Positions 16,946 through 27,000 of a DNA stretch of 64,000 nucleotides are shown one piece after another. The stretch is from Cyclobacteriaceae bacterium. Its GTDB lineage: Bacteria > Bacteroidota > Bacteroidia > Cytophagales > Cyclobacteriaceae. The notes beneath the pieces were generated by a model. The model was given only the letters and a program-made list of their open reading frames with translations. It had not been told where the DNA came from and ran no database searches. Location of the stretch: assembly GCA_028284125.1 (NCBI GenBank), contig JANQSI010000023.1:186001-250000 (forward strand), read 5' to 3'. Position 1 is the stretch's first letter. Every line of letters begins with the position of its first letter. Position numbers and translations under genes: made by a program.

Positions 16946-16978
16946 GCTTTGGGGTGAATCAACCAGCTTTTGGGGTGA
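16946..16978 (-). promoter_or_regulatory. Direct repeat with 21-base spacing, candidate LytTR operator
   Basis: Two copies of AGCTTT(T)GGGGTGA occur on the plus strand (TCACCCC on the minus strand), with GGGGTGA blocks starting at 16951 and 16972, exactly 21 bases apart. LytTR-family proteins typically bind two direct repeats about two helical turns apart. The site lies between the LytTR gene and the small exported protein gene, 79 or more bases upstream of the latter's start. The sequence itself does not match the classical AgrA/ComE box, so assignment rests on spacing and context. Confidence 0.45.
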
Positions 16979-16983
16979 TTTCG

Positions 16984-17790
16984 CTATGAGACCAATTCCT
17001 GAATAGAATCCTTGTACGAAGGTGATAGCGGTACCTCCATTGACCAATTACCATTTTTGACAATGAGCAGTTTGGAATTTTGCTTCTCGGCGAATTTTAA
17101 ATTGACCAAGAACGATCGATGGACACGCTGAAATTGTGGATGACTTGAAAGTTGATCCGTAATAGAAGTCAAAGTTGACCTTATGGTTTTCTTGCTTGGA
17201 ACTTCAGAGTCCAAAAAAAAGAAATCTACATAGTTGTCATCAGCCTTGGCAAGTATTATTTCGTCCACGTTTACAATAAGTCGATCCTTTCCTTCGCCGT
17301 GAATAGATAAGCTTTCGTCTTTTCCCTTCTCACCAACTAATGAGTGGAAGAATTTCGATCGGCCATATAAAGCCAATGGGATATAAGTCATGAGAATCAT
17401 GAGTGCGGAGGCAAACCATTGTTCAACGTACTCAATTACTTCAAAGCATTCCCAGTTGCATCGAATCAGGATCATGACATAGACGACATGAACGAAAAGA
17501 AACAATTTCGCTATCCAAGCCCACGCATCGATATTGGGCTTGGCTGTCAAATCCAGGCTTAGCCATTTTCTAAACAAATAATCTGTGAAATAGCTAACGA
17601 CTACAAAAGAAACCCCAACCGGAAGAAGGAGCACTGCCAGCGCCAGGAAGTGTTTGAAATCGGTTACATATACTCCAAACGGGCGTGTCAGAAGTAGAAA
17701 TAGCCAAATGAAGAGTCCAGTGCCCAAATTATACTTGTGGTTCCAACCAAATTTGTGATACGCCCAATGGAAATAGGTGTGAATCTTCAT
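16984..17790 (-). CDS. Membrane-bound LytTR family transcriptional regulator
   Basis: A 268-residue protein with about four membrane segments in the first 150 residues, then a linker and a C-terminal LytTR DNA-binding domain (about residues 170-265). LytTR landmarks are visible: VDEIILAKADDNYVDFFF, KKTIRSTLTSI and FQRVHRSFLVNLKFAE. There is no receiver domain, so the membrane part is presumably the sensor and the regulator acts while membrane-bound. It is divergent from the TRAP operon (85-base shared promoter region) and upstream of a small exported protein. Either could be its target. Confidence 0.85.
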   Translation of the reverse strand: MKIHTYFHWAYHKFGWNHKYNLGTGLFIWLFLLLTRPFGVYVTDFKHFLALAVLLLPVGVSFVVVSYFTDYLFRKWLSLDLTAKPNIDAWAWIAKLFLFVHVVYVMILIRCNWECFEVIEYVEQWFASALMILMTYIPLALYGRSKFFHSLVGEKGKDESLSIHGEGKDRLIVNVDEIILAKADDNYVDFFFLDSEVPSKKTIRSTLTSITDQLSSHPQFQRVHRSFLVNLKFAEKQNSKLLIVKNGNWSMEVPLSPSYKDSIQELVS

Positions 17791-17875
17791 ACTCGATCAA
17801 ATTAGGGAATTTTTGTACAATCCCGGCTCAGATTTAATGCAACAAGCTTAGTTCTCTTTTTACTATTTTCGTTGT

Positions 17876-18364
17876 GTGAGGGTTATCGACCAAATTGTAA
17901 GGAAAGTCGGAAAAATGGTTTCCTGGCTCACCTTACTTCTCGTTTTTGTCATTGTCATTGATGTTGCATTCCGCTATTTGTTTAATGTGACGTCAGCTGC
18001 CTCATTTGAATTAGAGTGGCACCTGTTTGCGGTGATTTTTCTTTTAGGTGCTGCATATACGCTCCAACAAGATAAGCACGTTCGTGTGGACGTCTTTTAC
18101 AATCGTTTTTCTGAAAAAAGCAAAGCATGGATAAATCTAGTTGGCACAACCCTATTGCTGCTTCCCTTTTGTGCTGTGGCGTTTTGGGAATCACTCTCTT
18201 TCGTGGAGTACTCCTTTGCTGTTAGAGAAACGAGTCCTGATCCTGGAGGGCTTCCAGCCAGGTATTTAATCAAGGCAGCTATTCCAGTTGGTTTTCTCTT
18301 GCTGGGTTTGCAAGGGATTAATCTTATTCTACAATCTATCACTAAACTTTTGAACCGTGTCTGA
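17876..18364 (+). CDS. TRAP transporter small permease DctQ-type
   Basis: A 162-residue inner-membrane protein with four hydrophobic segments, starting at GTG. FELEWHLFAVIFLLGAAYTL and the late PGGLPARYLIKAAIPVGFLL segment match the subfamily of DctQ proteins that partners TakP-type (2-oxoacid) binding proteins. It supports the large permease DctM in sodium-driven solute import. It is the first gene of a tightly overlapping operon; its end overlaps the next gene by eight bases. The start codon is weakly defined, since another GTG lies two bases earlier in another frame. Confidence 0.9.
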   Translation: MRVIDQIVRKVGKMVSWLTLLLVFVIVIDVAFRYLFNVTSAASFELEWHLFAVIFLLGAAYTLQQDKHVRVDVFYNRFSEKSKAWINLVGTTLLLLPFCAVAFWESLSFVEYSFAVRETSPDPGGLPARYLIKAAIPVGFLLLGLQGINLILQSITKLLNRV

Positions 18365-19661
18365 AGAGGAAAAACCAAACAAACCAGACAATACTCCTGA
18401 CTGGCTTAGGACCATTCAGCTTAACAGTTGGGAGGCAGAGCTACTCGTTTCTGCATTGGTTTTGTATGCATTGTTCCAGGTACCCGATTTTATAGAAGCT
18501 TGGCATCTAAGAAATTTTGAGAGAGGTAGCCAATTTCATCGTTTCTTCAACATCCTCATCATGGCTATAGAACTACTAAAGTTCGGATACATCTTTCACA
18601 TTTTGGTTCGGGGACTGTGGGTTGCTTCTGTCGGCCTCAGCTACGTATTTCCGAATGGGATAAATAAAGAACTCTTGAAGTTCAAGGGAAAGTTCGACAA
18701 GGAACTTAACACTAAAAAGTCGCTCGTAAATAACGTACTTCGACTTGAAGAACTGTCATCGCTGTTTTATGGCATTTCTTTTCTGGCGTTTGGTATTTTG
18801 CTTGGAGTAGGCACTCTGTTTTTCACTTTCGTCCTGTTATCCCAGGAAATGGGTCAAGCAATCAGAGATGGAGATATGACGTTAGGCGCCATTTATGTCT
18901 CTGCATTTTTCATCTATTTGATTCTGATCATCCTTGTTTTTATCGATTTCCTAACTAATGGATTATTTCGACGGATCGATTGGATGGCAAAATGGTTTTA
19001 CCCGGTGGCATTTTTCTTCAGAATAGTCACACTTTCCTTCTTATATAGAAGGTCCATGCTTGTGTTGGTTTCGAACACCAAAGGTTGGAAATCTTACCTG
19101 GTTCCCTTCATCGTATTGATTGTTTGTGGTGGTTTTGTTTACATCCGTGACGAAATAAAAGATGTAAAACAAGAAAACTATCTTAATGCTGCGAATGCTT
19201 CGAACATCATAAACGTCAATTATGAAAATTTGAGAAATGATAATGATCTAGTAATTGCTATTATTCAATCGGATATTATTGATGAAAATACCCTCAAACT
19301 TTTTATTGATGATCTAGAAATTTACGATAGCTTCTATAGGTCAGACCCAGAAGAATCAAACACCCAATGGGATTACTTGGATTCCGATTCTAGCTCATTA
19401 TTTCTAAATAAATATTTAGATATAAGTATTGATTCCATTCAATACAACAACCTCACATGGTATAAAACGCAGCACAGAGATGCGCTGGAGTTTGGTTTTT
19501 TGACCTACATCGATATTGACAATCTTCAAAGAGGATCGCACAGTCTGAAAACTCGAATTGATACTACACAACTAAGTGAAATCGCAAAACGAACACTTAT
19601 GGGTGGAATGTACAATCAACTAACACTTTCCAACATTCATTTTTTCTACGATAAGCAGTGA
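18357..19661 (+). CDS. Unknown polytopic membrane protein inside TRAP operon
   Basis: A 434-residue protein with a GTG start. The first 30 residues are polar. About six membrane segments follow (near residues 30-48, 60-85, 138-160, 178-200, 215-235 and 243-262). A soluble domain of about 165 residues at the C-terminus is rich in Asp, Asn and Ser, with segments such as IDDLEIYDSFYRSDP. Counting from a cytosolic N-terminus puts that domain on the cytosolic side, but the count is uncertain. I recognise no family. It overlaps dctQ by eight bases and dctM by four (GTGA), so it is fully embedded in the transporter operon. It may be an accessory or coupling factor for the transporter or for the TPR-LuxR sensors downstream. 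Confidence 0.8.
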   Translation: MSEEEKPNKPDNTPDWLRTIQLNSWEAELLVSALVLYALFQVPDFIEAWHLRNFERGSQFHRFFNILIMAIELLKFGYIFHILVRGLWVASVGLSYVFPNGINKELLKFKGKFDKELNTKKSLVNNVLRLEELSSLFYGISFLAFGILLGVGTLFFTFVLLSQEMGQAIRDGDMTLGAIYVSAFFIYLILIILVFIDFLTNGLFRRIDWMAKWFYPVAFFFRIVTLSFLYRRSMLVLVSNTKGWKSYLVPFIVLIVCGGFVYIRDEIKDVKQENYLNAANASNIINVNYENLRNDNDLVIAIIQSDIIDENTLKLFIDDLEIYDSFYRSDPEESNTQWDYLDSDSSSLFLNKYLDISIDSIQYNNLTWYKTQHRDALEFGFLTYIDIDNLQRGSHSLKTRIDTTQLSEIAKRTLMGGMYNQLTLSNIHFFYDKQ

Positions 19662-20962
19662 TCGAATACCTACCCATCATCCTTTTTGGAGTCATATTCC
19701 TGCTCATTCTTCTTGGGTATCCAGTAGCTTTTACTTTGGGTGGAATCTCCATCTTGGTGGGATTATTTGTTTTTGATTCTGACTTTTTCTACCTCCTATC
19801 GCTGCGCATCTACGGGACCATGCAAAACTTTGTCTTGTTGGCGGTTCCGCTTTTCATCTTTATGGGAATGATGTTGGAGAAATCGGGAATTGCAGAACGT
19901 CTGCTTCACACCATGAGTATGTTGTTTGGGAACATCCGCGGTGGACTAGCAATTTCTGTTGTCGTGGTTGGCGCGATGTTGGCAGCCTCAACAGGAATTG
20001 TGGGTGCAACTGTAGTTACGATGGGCTTGATTAGCCTTCCCATCATGTTAAAAAAAGGGTACAGCCCTAACATCAGCACGGGCGTAATAGCTTCATCAGG
20101 AACATTGGGACAAATCATTCCTCCTTCAGTCGTACTTGTCTTGCTTGGTAGCGTATTGAATGTTTCGGTTGGAAATCTCTTTTTAGCTGCTGTAATTCCA
20201 GGCGTAGGATTGGTGGTTTTGTACCTAATCTACATTCTGATCTATGGGAAAATTTATCCTGAGCGTGTTCCAAAGATTCCGAAGGCAGAACTTGAATCTT
20301 TCAAGGCGTCAGGATTCTCTAAAGAGGTAATCAAGTCATTTATTTTTCCACTCATTTTGATCGTGATTGTTCTCGGTTCCATTTTCGCTGGGATAGCTTC
20401 ACCAACGGAAGCCGCAGGAGTTGGAGCTTTTGGAGCCATGATCTTGGCTGTAATCAGCAGGAAGTTCAATTTGAGAATACTTAAGGAGGTGATGAAAGAA
20501 ACTACCTCAATCACCTCGATGGTCTTTATGATTTTAGTTGGCGCTACGGCTTTTTCGTTGGTGTTTAGAGGGCTGGAGGGAGATCGATTCCTTCTAAGCC
20601 TCATTCAAAGTGCTAACCTGAACGCCACAAGTTTCCTAATCCTAGTAATGATCGTCGTTTTTATCTCTGGCTTCTTCATTGATTTCATAGAAATCGTTTT
20701 CATCATCGTTCCCGTTGTGGCTCCCATTTTTGTAAGTCTGGGTGTGGATCTCGTATGGATTGGCATTTTATTGGCCATCAATCTCCAAACTTCATTTCTG
20801 ACACCTCCTTTTGGGTTTGCGCTTTTCTACCTAAAAGGAGTAGCTCCACCAGAAGTTAAGACCAGTCATCTTTATAAAGGAATTATCCCTTTCGTTATCA
20901 TTCAGTTGCTTTTTCTCGTTCTGTTGATTGTCTTTCCAGAGATGATTAACTTGGTTGAATGA
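19658..20962 (+). CDS. TRAP transporter large permease DctM-type
   Basis: A 434-residue, roughly 12-segment permease starting at GTG in a GTGA overlap with the previous gene. Family landmarks include GYPVAFTLGGISILVGL, PLFIFMGMMLEKSGIAERLL, STGIVGATVVTMGLI, SSGTLGQIIPPSVVLVLLG and the FASPTEAAGVGAFGA-like segment (IASPTEAAGVGA). It is the transport subunit that takes solute from the periplasmic binding protein using the sodium gradient. No dctP lies in this operon. The TakP-like binding protein at 41939-43042 is the obvious candidate partner. Confidence 0.93.
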   Translation: MIEYLPIILFGVIFLLILLGYPVAFTLGGISILVGLFVFDSDFFYLLSLRIYGTMQNFVLLAVPLFIFMGMMLEKSGIAERLLHTMSMLFGNIRGGLAISVVVVGAMLAASTGIVGATVVTMGLISLPIMLKKGYSPNISTGVIASSGTLGQIIPPSVVLVLLGSVLNVSVGNLFLAAVIPGVGLVVLYLIYILIYGKIYPERVPKIPKAELESFKASGFSKEVIKSFIFPLILIVIVLGSIFAGIASPTEAAGVGAFGAMILAVISRKFNLRILKEVMKETTSITSMVFMILVGATAFSLVFRGLEGDRFLLSLIQSANLNATSFLILVMIVVFISGFFIDFIEIVFIIVPVVAPIFVSLGVDLVWIGILLAINLQTSFLTPPFGFALFYLKGVAPPEVKTSHLYKGIIPFVIIQLLFLVLLIVFPEMINLVE

Positions 20963-22527
20963 AAGCGGTCGCCACTATTTGCTTGCTTGCACTTTCAGTG
21001 TTTTGCCAAGCTCAAAATTTTGCAGGAAAAATCTTAGACGCTGATACCACTAGAAGTGACTCCTTGAGAGTATTGAAGTACGCAAGAATTGCAATGGAGT
21101 ACCGCAGAACCAATCCGGACTCTGGTTTTTTCTTTGCCAATAAAGGGCTGCAACTCGCCAAAGAAATTGATGTATCATCCGTAAAAGCTTCAGCGCACAA
21201 TGCCATTGGAAATCTTCATTTTTTTCAATCCAATTATGATTCGGCACTCCATCACTATGACAAATGCTATAATCTCTCTTTGAAACTAAAGGATACATTA
21301 AGACTTGGTTCTATGCTAAATAACATAGGTCAGGTCCATATATATATGGCCGAATATGACACGGCTATTCTCCTTTTATTTCAGGCTCAAGAAATGTATG
21401 CCGTGGTAGATTCGTCCAGATTATCCTCACCTACCAATAATATAGGCAACGCCTATTACAGAATGAGCGATTACGACCGTGCACTGATCTATTATAAAGA
21501 GGCTGCTGTGATAAAAGAAAAATACAACCAGCGACTCTCATTAAGCAACACTCTAAACAACATTGGCATCATTTTGAAAAATCAAGCCAAGTATGATGAA
21601 TCCATTATCTATTATGAAAAATCACTAGCGATTGCTGAAGAATTCAATGACAAAAACAAGCAGGCAAACGCTCATAACAACCTGGCTTCCCTTTACCAAG
21701 ATGGTCTCGGAGATTTCATAAAATCCGAATATCACGTAAAGAAATCCATTCAGATAAAAGAAGAAATGGGAGACAAAGCGGGTCTTTACAATAGTTACCA
21801 CAATTACGCAGATCTTCTTTCGAAAATGGGAAGAAGTAAAGAGGCGCTTGATTTTATAAGGAAGGGCGAAGAATTGGAAAAGCAAATTGGTACAAACATG
21901 TATTCAGCTGATGGTCTGCTAAGAAAATCGTTTGTATTAAGTGATTTGGGCAGGTTTGAAGAAGCTTACAACGTTTATCGAGAAGCTTACGTCATGAAAA
22001 TTGATCAGATAAATGAAGATCGAAATGAAAGGATCGCTGAATGGGAAGCGCGGTTTGAGACTGTTCAGAAAGAAGCCGAGATAGAAAGACTTTCATTAGA
22101 AACTGAATTGCAAAAGTCAGAACTCAAGAACACGAAAACAATTATGGCTTTAGGAAGTGGAGGAGCTACTGCAATAGTGATTCTACTAATTCTAATTCAC
22201 CGCCAAAGAACCAAGAAATTAAATGCCGAAAAAGAAGCACAAGACTTACAAATTGAGGCATTGGAAAAGAGGTTAATCGATTTAAATATATCTCCCACTG
22301 AAATTGAAGTCAGTGCCAATAATCTAAACGATAAGATTAATACTCCCCTTACTGATAGGGAGTTTGAAGTCTTAAAACTCAGCATGGAAGGACGAACAAA
22401 TTCTGAAATAGGTGATGAGTTGTTCATTTCTAACAGCACTGTAAAGTTTCATTTACGAAACACGTACAGTAAATTAGGAGTTAGCAATCGCAAAGAAGCC
22501 TTAGCATATGTCAGTAAAACTTCGTAA
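20959..22527 (+). CDS. TPR sensor with C-terminal LuxR-type DNA-binding domain (first paralogue)
   Basis: A 522-residue protein with a signal peptide (about residues 1-18), some eight TPR units (about 35-350), a coiled coil, one membrane segment (about 394-414), a second short coiled coil and a LuxR helix-turn-helix domain (about 455-520: LTDREFEVLKLSMEGRTNS, then STVKFHLRNTYSKLGVSNRKEA). The topology implies a periplasmic sensor linked through the membrane to a cytosolic DNA-binding domain, a one-component transmembrane regulator. It overlaps dctM by ATGA and the next gene by 20 bases. The likely role is sensing in the same pathway as the transporter (inference). Confidence 0.88.
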   Translation: MKAVATICLLALSVFCQAQNFAGKILDADTTRSDSLRVLKYARIAMEYRRTNPDSGFFFANKGLQLAKEIDVSSVKASAHNAIGNLHFFQSNYDSALHHYDKCYNLSLKLKDTLRLGSMLNNIGQVHIYMAEYDTAILLLFQAQEMYAVVDSSRLSSPTNNIGNAYYRMSDYDRALIYYKEAAVIKEKYNQRLSLSNTLNNIGIILKNQAKYDESIIYYEKSLAIAEEFNDKNKQANAHNNLASLYQDGLGDFIKSEYHVKKSIQIKEEMGDKAGLYNSYHNYADLLSKMGRSKEALDFIRKGEELEKQIGTNMYSADGLLRKSFVLSDLGRFEEAYNVYREAYVMKIDQINEDRNERIAEWEARFETVQKEAEIERLSLETELQKSELKNTKTIMALGSGGATAIVILLILIHRQRTKKLNAEKEAQDLQIEALEKRLIDLNISPTEIEVSANNLNDKINTPLTDREFEVLKLSMEGRTNSEIGDELFISNSTVKFHLRNTYSKLGVSNRKEALAYVSKTS

Positions 22528-23959
22528 GTGCATTTTATATGCATGCTTACAAGTCACCATTTTTTCCATGCACGCTCAAACGGTTGATAGCCTTCAAAAC
22601 CTTTTGAAGACAACTAATGAGCGTTATCCCAAATATGTTTCTGTACTTACAAAACTGGCAAAGGAATACGCGGAAAGTAATCCAGATTCAGCACTAAGTC
22701 TTTCCAATAGAGCTTTACAAATTGCGACTGAAGAAAATTGGGATTCTCTAAAGGGTCAGATCTATATCGCACTATCCACTAGTCATAGTTATCTCGCCGA
22801 ATACGATAGCTCGACCAGGTATTCTTTTCTTGCAATCGAGACAGCTGAAAGATTTAATGATACTACCACTATTATTGACGGCTTCAACAATTTGGGAATT
22901 GACTTTATGTTTCAGGAAGAGGACGATAAAGCCATTGAATATTTTCAACGAGTTGAGACTTTATCCAGGCTTTCAAAAGATTCACTTCGGTGGGGTCATG
23001 CGTTAAATAATATTGGCATGATGGTTGGCTTTGCCGGGGAAACTGAAGAGGAGCTTGATAAATATGAGCAGGCTGCTACCATTTTCAATGCTATTGGTGA
23101 AAAAGAGGGATATGCAAACACACTTTTGAATACCGGAACGGTCTACACTAGCATTGAACAGTATCAAAAAGCTGAGGAGTTTTACGCTAAAGCTTTGATA
23201 GCTTTCGAAGAAATTGATTTGACTTCCGGAATTCAGAATACACTACAAAGTTCGGCGGAAAACCTGATGTACATGAATCGACTTAGTCAGGCCAATGAAC
23301 TTGCAAAAAAAGCGTTGGAGCTAGCCATTCAGTATGAATTCAGACAAGATGTAGTTTACACCTATAATATCTTAAGCCAGGTTGCGGTTAAACGTGGGGA
23401 CTACAAAGCTGCGTTCGAATACCAGGCCCTTGAAAATCAAACGAAAGAAGAAATTTTCAATTCGGAGAAATCGCAACAAATCGCTGAACTTGAAACACAG
23501 TACCAAACCGAAAAAAAAGAGCAACAATTAGCTATTGCAGCTATTCAATTAGAGCAACAAACTCAAGAAAAATTCTTGCTTATTGCAGCAATCATTCTAA
23601 TTACAGTGGTCGGTGGGTTTGTAATATTCTCAGTCAAAAGACAAGCTTCTTTACAAAAGAAACTTCTTGAAGAAGAGATGGATCATCTTCGACTAAAGAT
23701 CAATTCTTTGCTTGGGAATCCCGAGAGAGCAGCACTCGATCAAGCAGTCATCAACAAGAGTTTGCATCAACCTCTTTCCGATCGAGAGTTTGAAATTCTA
23801 AACTTAACGGTGGCGGACAAAACCAACAGGGAAATCGCCGATCAAGTCTTTGTATCCGTTAACACAGTGAAGTTTCATCTTAAGAATATCTATTCCAAAC
23901 TAGGTGTTTCCAACCGAAGAGAGGCGCTCAAGTTCGCTTTTGACACCTCTTCTAACTAA
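22508..23959 (+). CDS. TPR sensor with C-terminal LuxR-type DNA-binding domain (second paralogue)
   Basis: A 483-residue paralogue of the preceding gene with the same plan: signal peptide to about residue 24, TPR units to about 310, coiled coil, membrane segment near 357-374, coiled coil and LuxR domain at the end (LSDREFEILNLTVADKTNR, NTVKFHLKNIYSKLGVSNRREA). It starts 20 bases inside the upstream gene, so expression is coupled. Side-by-side paralogues suggest tandem duplication and possibly a heterodimer. It ends the TRAP operon; a structured intergenic region follows. Confidence 0.88.
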   Translation: MSVKLRKCILYACLQVTIFSMHAQTVDSLQNLLKTTNERYPKYVSVLTKLAKEYAESNPDSALSLSNRALQIATEENWDSLKGQIYIALSTSHSYLAEYDSSTRYSFLAIETAERFNDTTTIIDGFNNLGIDFMFQEEDDKAIEYFQRVETLSRLSKDSLRWGHALNNIGMMVGFAGETEEELDKYEQAATIFNAIGEKEGYANTLLNTGTVYTSIEQYQKAEEFYAKALIAFEEIDLTSGIQNTLQSSAENLMYMNRLSQANELAKKALELAIQYEFRQDVVYTYNILSQVAVKRGDYKAAFEYQALENQTKEEIFNSEKSQQIAELETQYQTEKKEQQLAIAAIQLEQQTQEKFLLIAAIILITVVGGFVIFSVKRQASLQKKLLEEEMDHLRLKINSLLGNPERAALDQAVINKSLHQPLSDREFEILNLTVADKTNREIADQVFVSVNTVKFHLKNIYSKLGVSNRREALKFAFDTSSN

Positions 23960-23985
23960 CTGATATTTAAATAGTTATAAAAACC

Positions 23986-24019
23986 ACCCGAAAGGGTAGG
24001 CAAAAACTACCCCGGGGGG
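23986..24019 (+). promoter_or_regulatory. Overlapping alternative hairpins upstream of CHAT gene
   Basis: Three mutually exclusive pairings share bases. ACCC-GAAA-GGGT (23986-23997) has a GNRA tetraloop. GGGTAG/CTACCC (23994-23999 with 24007-24012) encloses a seven-base loop. CCCC/GGGG runs across 24010-24017. They lie 53-86 bases before the start of the TPR-CHAT gene and 27 bases after the TPR-LuxR stop. They could be a terminator remnant, an attenuator or a leader switch. No poly-T run directly follows, which argues against a simple terminator. Confidence 0.45.
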
Positions 24020-24071
24020 TTAGGCGGATTTTTAAGTAATTATTTGACATTACTTTCAAAAGTCGCCTACA

Positions 24072-27000
24072 ATGAAATGCTTTATTTACACCTTAGCCAG
24101 CCTGCTGCTTATCTATAGCGCGCATTGCCAAGAGAATTCTCGTTGGATTAGTAATGGAGAACGAACTTTTGGTAAAGCCGACTATGATAGTGCAATCTAC
24201 CACTTCACCAAAGCCAAGAATGAATTTCAACTAAGCAATGAAAAGGCTAAAGAATTCAATGCTGGCTTAAAAATCATCGCTTCCTTTCTTAAGAGCAGCA
24301 AGTATTCCGAGGCGGAAAAGGAAATCAATTATTTGACGGGGTTGACTAACCACGCCAATGCAGTTGATCTTGTCGAACTGATCAGTCTTCATGCCCAACT
24401 CAAAGCAAGGCATGACAAAACCAAAGAAGCTCTAGCTCTCAATGATTCTGTTATTTCGATGAGTCAAGATCAAAAAGTACATGTGAAAGCTCTCATTAGA
24501 AAAGGGCTCGCACACATTGGCAATCACGACCTGAAGGGTGCTCAAGCGATGATGGACGAAGCAAACGAAACTGCCACGAAAGCCGACATTTCTGACCCAT
24601 CTCTCTTGGTAAGCTTGTATGATTTAGAAGCTCACATTCGATGGCACACGGGGGACTTTAGTGGTTCTTTGAGATGGTTTCATAAAGCCCTACCAATAAG
24701 TATTGAAACCTTAGGAGAGTCACATCCGGACGTTGGAAGTTTGTTTAATAAAATGGGCATTATGTACAAGAACTTGCTTCAATATGACAAGGCTCTTGAA
24801 TATTACACACTTGCATTAGATCAAAGGATGAAATTCCTGGGTGAGAATCATATAGATGTCTCTCACAGCTACAATAATATCGGCTACCTTTTGTATAAAA
24901 AAGGCAGGTTTGATGAAGCCCAGATAATTCATGAAAAAGCCCTCAAGGTTCGCAGGAATCTCCTGGATAAAAATCACCGAAGAGTACTCCAATCCTTAGA
25001 ACAAATTGGATTATGTTATGGAGGAAAAGGGGAATTTGAAGAAGCTGAAAAGTATTTCCAAACAACACTGAATGCAAGAATTGATCTCTATGGAGAGGTC
25101 CATCACCAAGTCGGATATGCTTACTACAATCTCGGTGCGGTTGCGGTCGAAGAAAAGAACTATGAAAAAGCAGCTAACTACTTCTTGAAAGCTGTAGAAA
25201 TTGGAAAAGAAGTTTACGGCCCACATAACTACGATCAAGCAGACAACTACAATCGTCTTGCCAACTGTTATTTGGAATTGGGGAAAATTGAGAGAGCAAA
25301 AACCACTTTTCATCTCGGCTTACAAAACAATCTGCCAGGCTATCAATGGAGTGGTGACAAAAACGCATTACCAGATGCAAGCTATTATTTGTCATTTCGA
25401 GAAGTGCTCCGCTCATTGTATGGTTTAGCAAAATCACACAGCAATGAGCTAGATGAAGAATCATTTGCAAGAGCTTCTGCCTACCTTTCTGAAGCTGAGA
25501 GATTGATCAAAAACTTCAAACTAACCATTTCCAACGATGGCGATCTCGTTACAATCTCATCAAGCTACAAGCAGCTCGCTGATTATGCAGTGGATATTCA
25601 TCATAGGTATTATCAAATCACCAATGACTCACAATTACTAAGTGAGATTTTTAGGTTAACTGAACTCTCCAAAGGATCTGCCCTTCTTAGCAAACTTCAG
25701 GATGAGAAAGCCAAACTTATTTCTGGCATTCCCAATGATTTGCTTCAGCAAGAAAATGAACTCCTGAACATTCAAGATTCTCTGAACAGTCAAGTATTGA
25801 AATTACTACGAGAAAATAGTTCATCCACTGAGCTTAGTTCTACTAAAAAGAAACTCTTTGAAGTAAATCGTCAAAAGGAGGCTTTGATTACCACCATGGA
25901 AGAAGAATTTCCTATGTATGCGACGCATAAATATGGAAGTGAGCCAATTGAAGTAGCAAAACTTCAACAATTTTTGGGCTCACGTGAAAGGCCTACCGGT
26001 ATTGTCTCGTACCATCTGTCCGATTCACAAGAACTTTTGATTTCAATCATCACATCCGATCACCATGAAAGTGTGTTAACTCAACCAACTAATCTGAATC
26101 AGCGCATCGAGCTCTTACGGCATTCGCTATTAAATCAAGACACTGAGGCGTTTGAAAGTGCCTCCCAAAAGCTCTATACCTGCCTGGTAGCACCGATTGC
26201 CAAAGTGCTCGAGCCTGGTTCAGATCTTATTATCATCCCTGATGGAATCATTGGTTTTGTTCCATTTGATGTGCTCACCAAAGATGAAAATGAAAGCTAC
26301 ATGCTACTGGATCATACAATTACTTATGATCTTTCAGCTACACTTTTTGCTACACGAAAAAGCACCTCGTTAGGAAATAAGCTGCTTGCGTACGCTCCCG
26401 AATTTGAAAGTTCTGAAACAACCGTTGAGATCGGGGATCTAGTTTTACGTTCAGAGGCTCTCACTGCTTTGCCAGGAGCTTTTGACGAAGTGAAAGAAGT
26501 AGCAGGAATCATGAAAGGATCGGTAAGAACAAACACCATCGCTACCGAATCAATGTTCAAAAAGGAAGCAGGAAACTATGACATCCTCCACCTTGCCACT
26601 CACTCGATCGTGAATGAAAAAGATGCTGATTATTCAAAACTAATCTTTGCGAAAGATGATGAGGAAGATGGAGAGCTTCATGCATTTGAGTTGGCAAACA
26701 TGAATTTAAATGCTCACTTGGTTACACTAAGCGCATGTAATACTGGATTTGGAAAAGTAGAAGAAGGCGAAGGAGTGATGAGTTTAGCTCGAGCCTTCAG
26801 ATCAGCTGGTGTACAAAGTGTTGTGATGAGTTTATGGCCAGCCTCTGATAAGTCCACTCCGGAATTGATGAGATACTTCTATGAAAATTTAGATCAAGGT
26901 CAGGCGAAAGATTTAGCACTCAACAATGCCAGAAAAGAATACTTGAAAAATGCCACCGGAAAAGCAAGACATCCTTTCTATTGGGGTGGGTTTGTGATGA

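Noticed and set aside
23994-24013. Terminator of the TRAP operon
   Set aside because: The stems are stable but no uridine run follows directly. Kept only as a regulatory-structure candidate.
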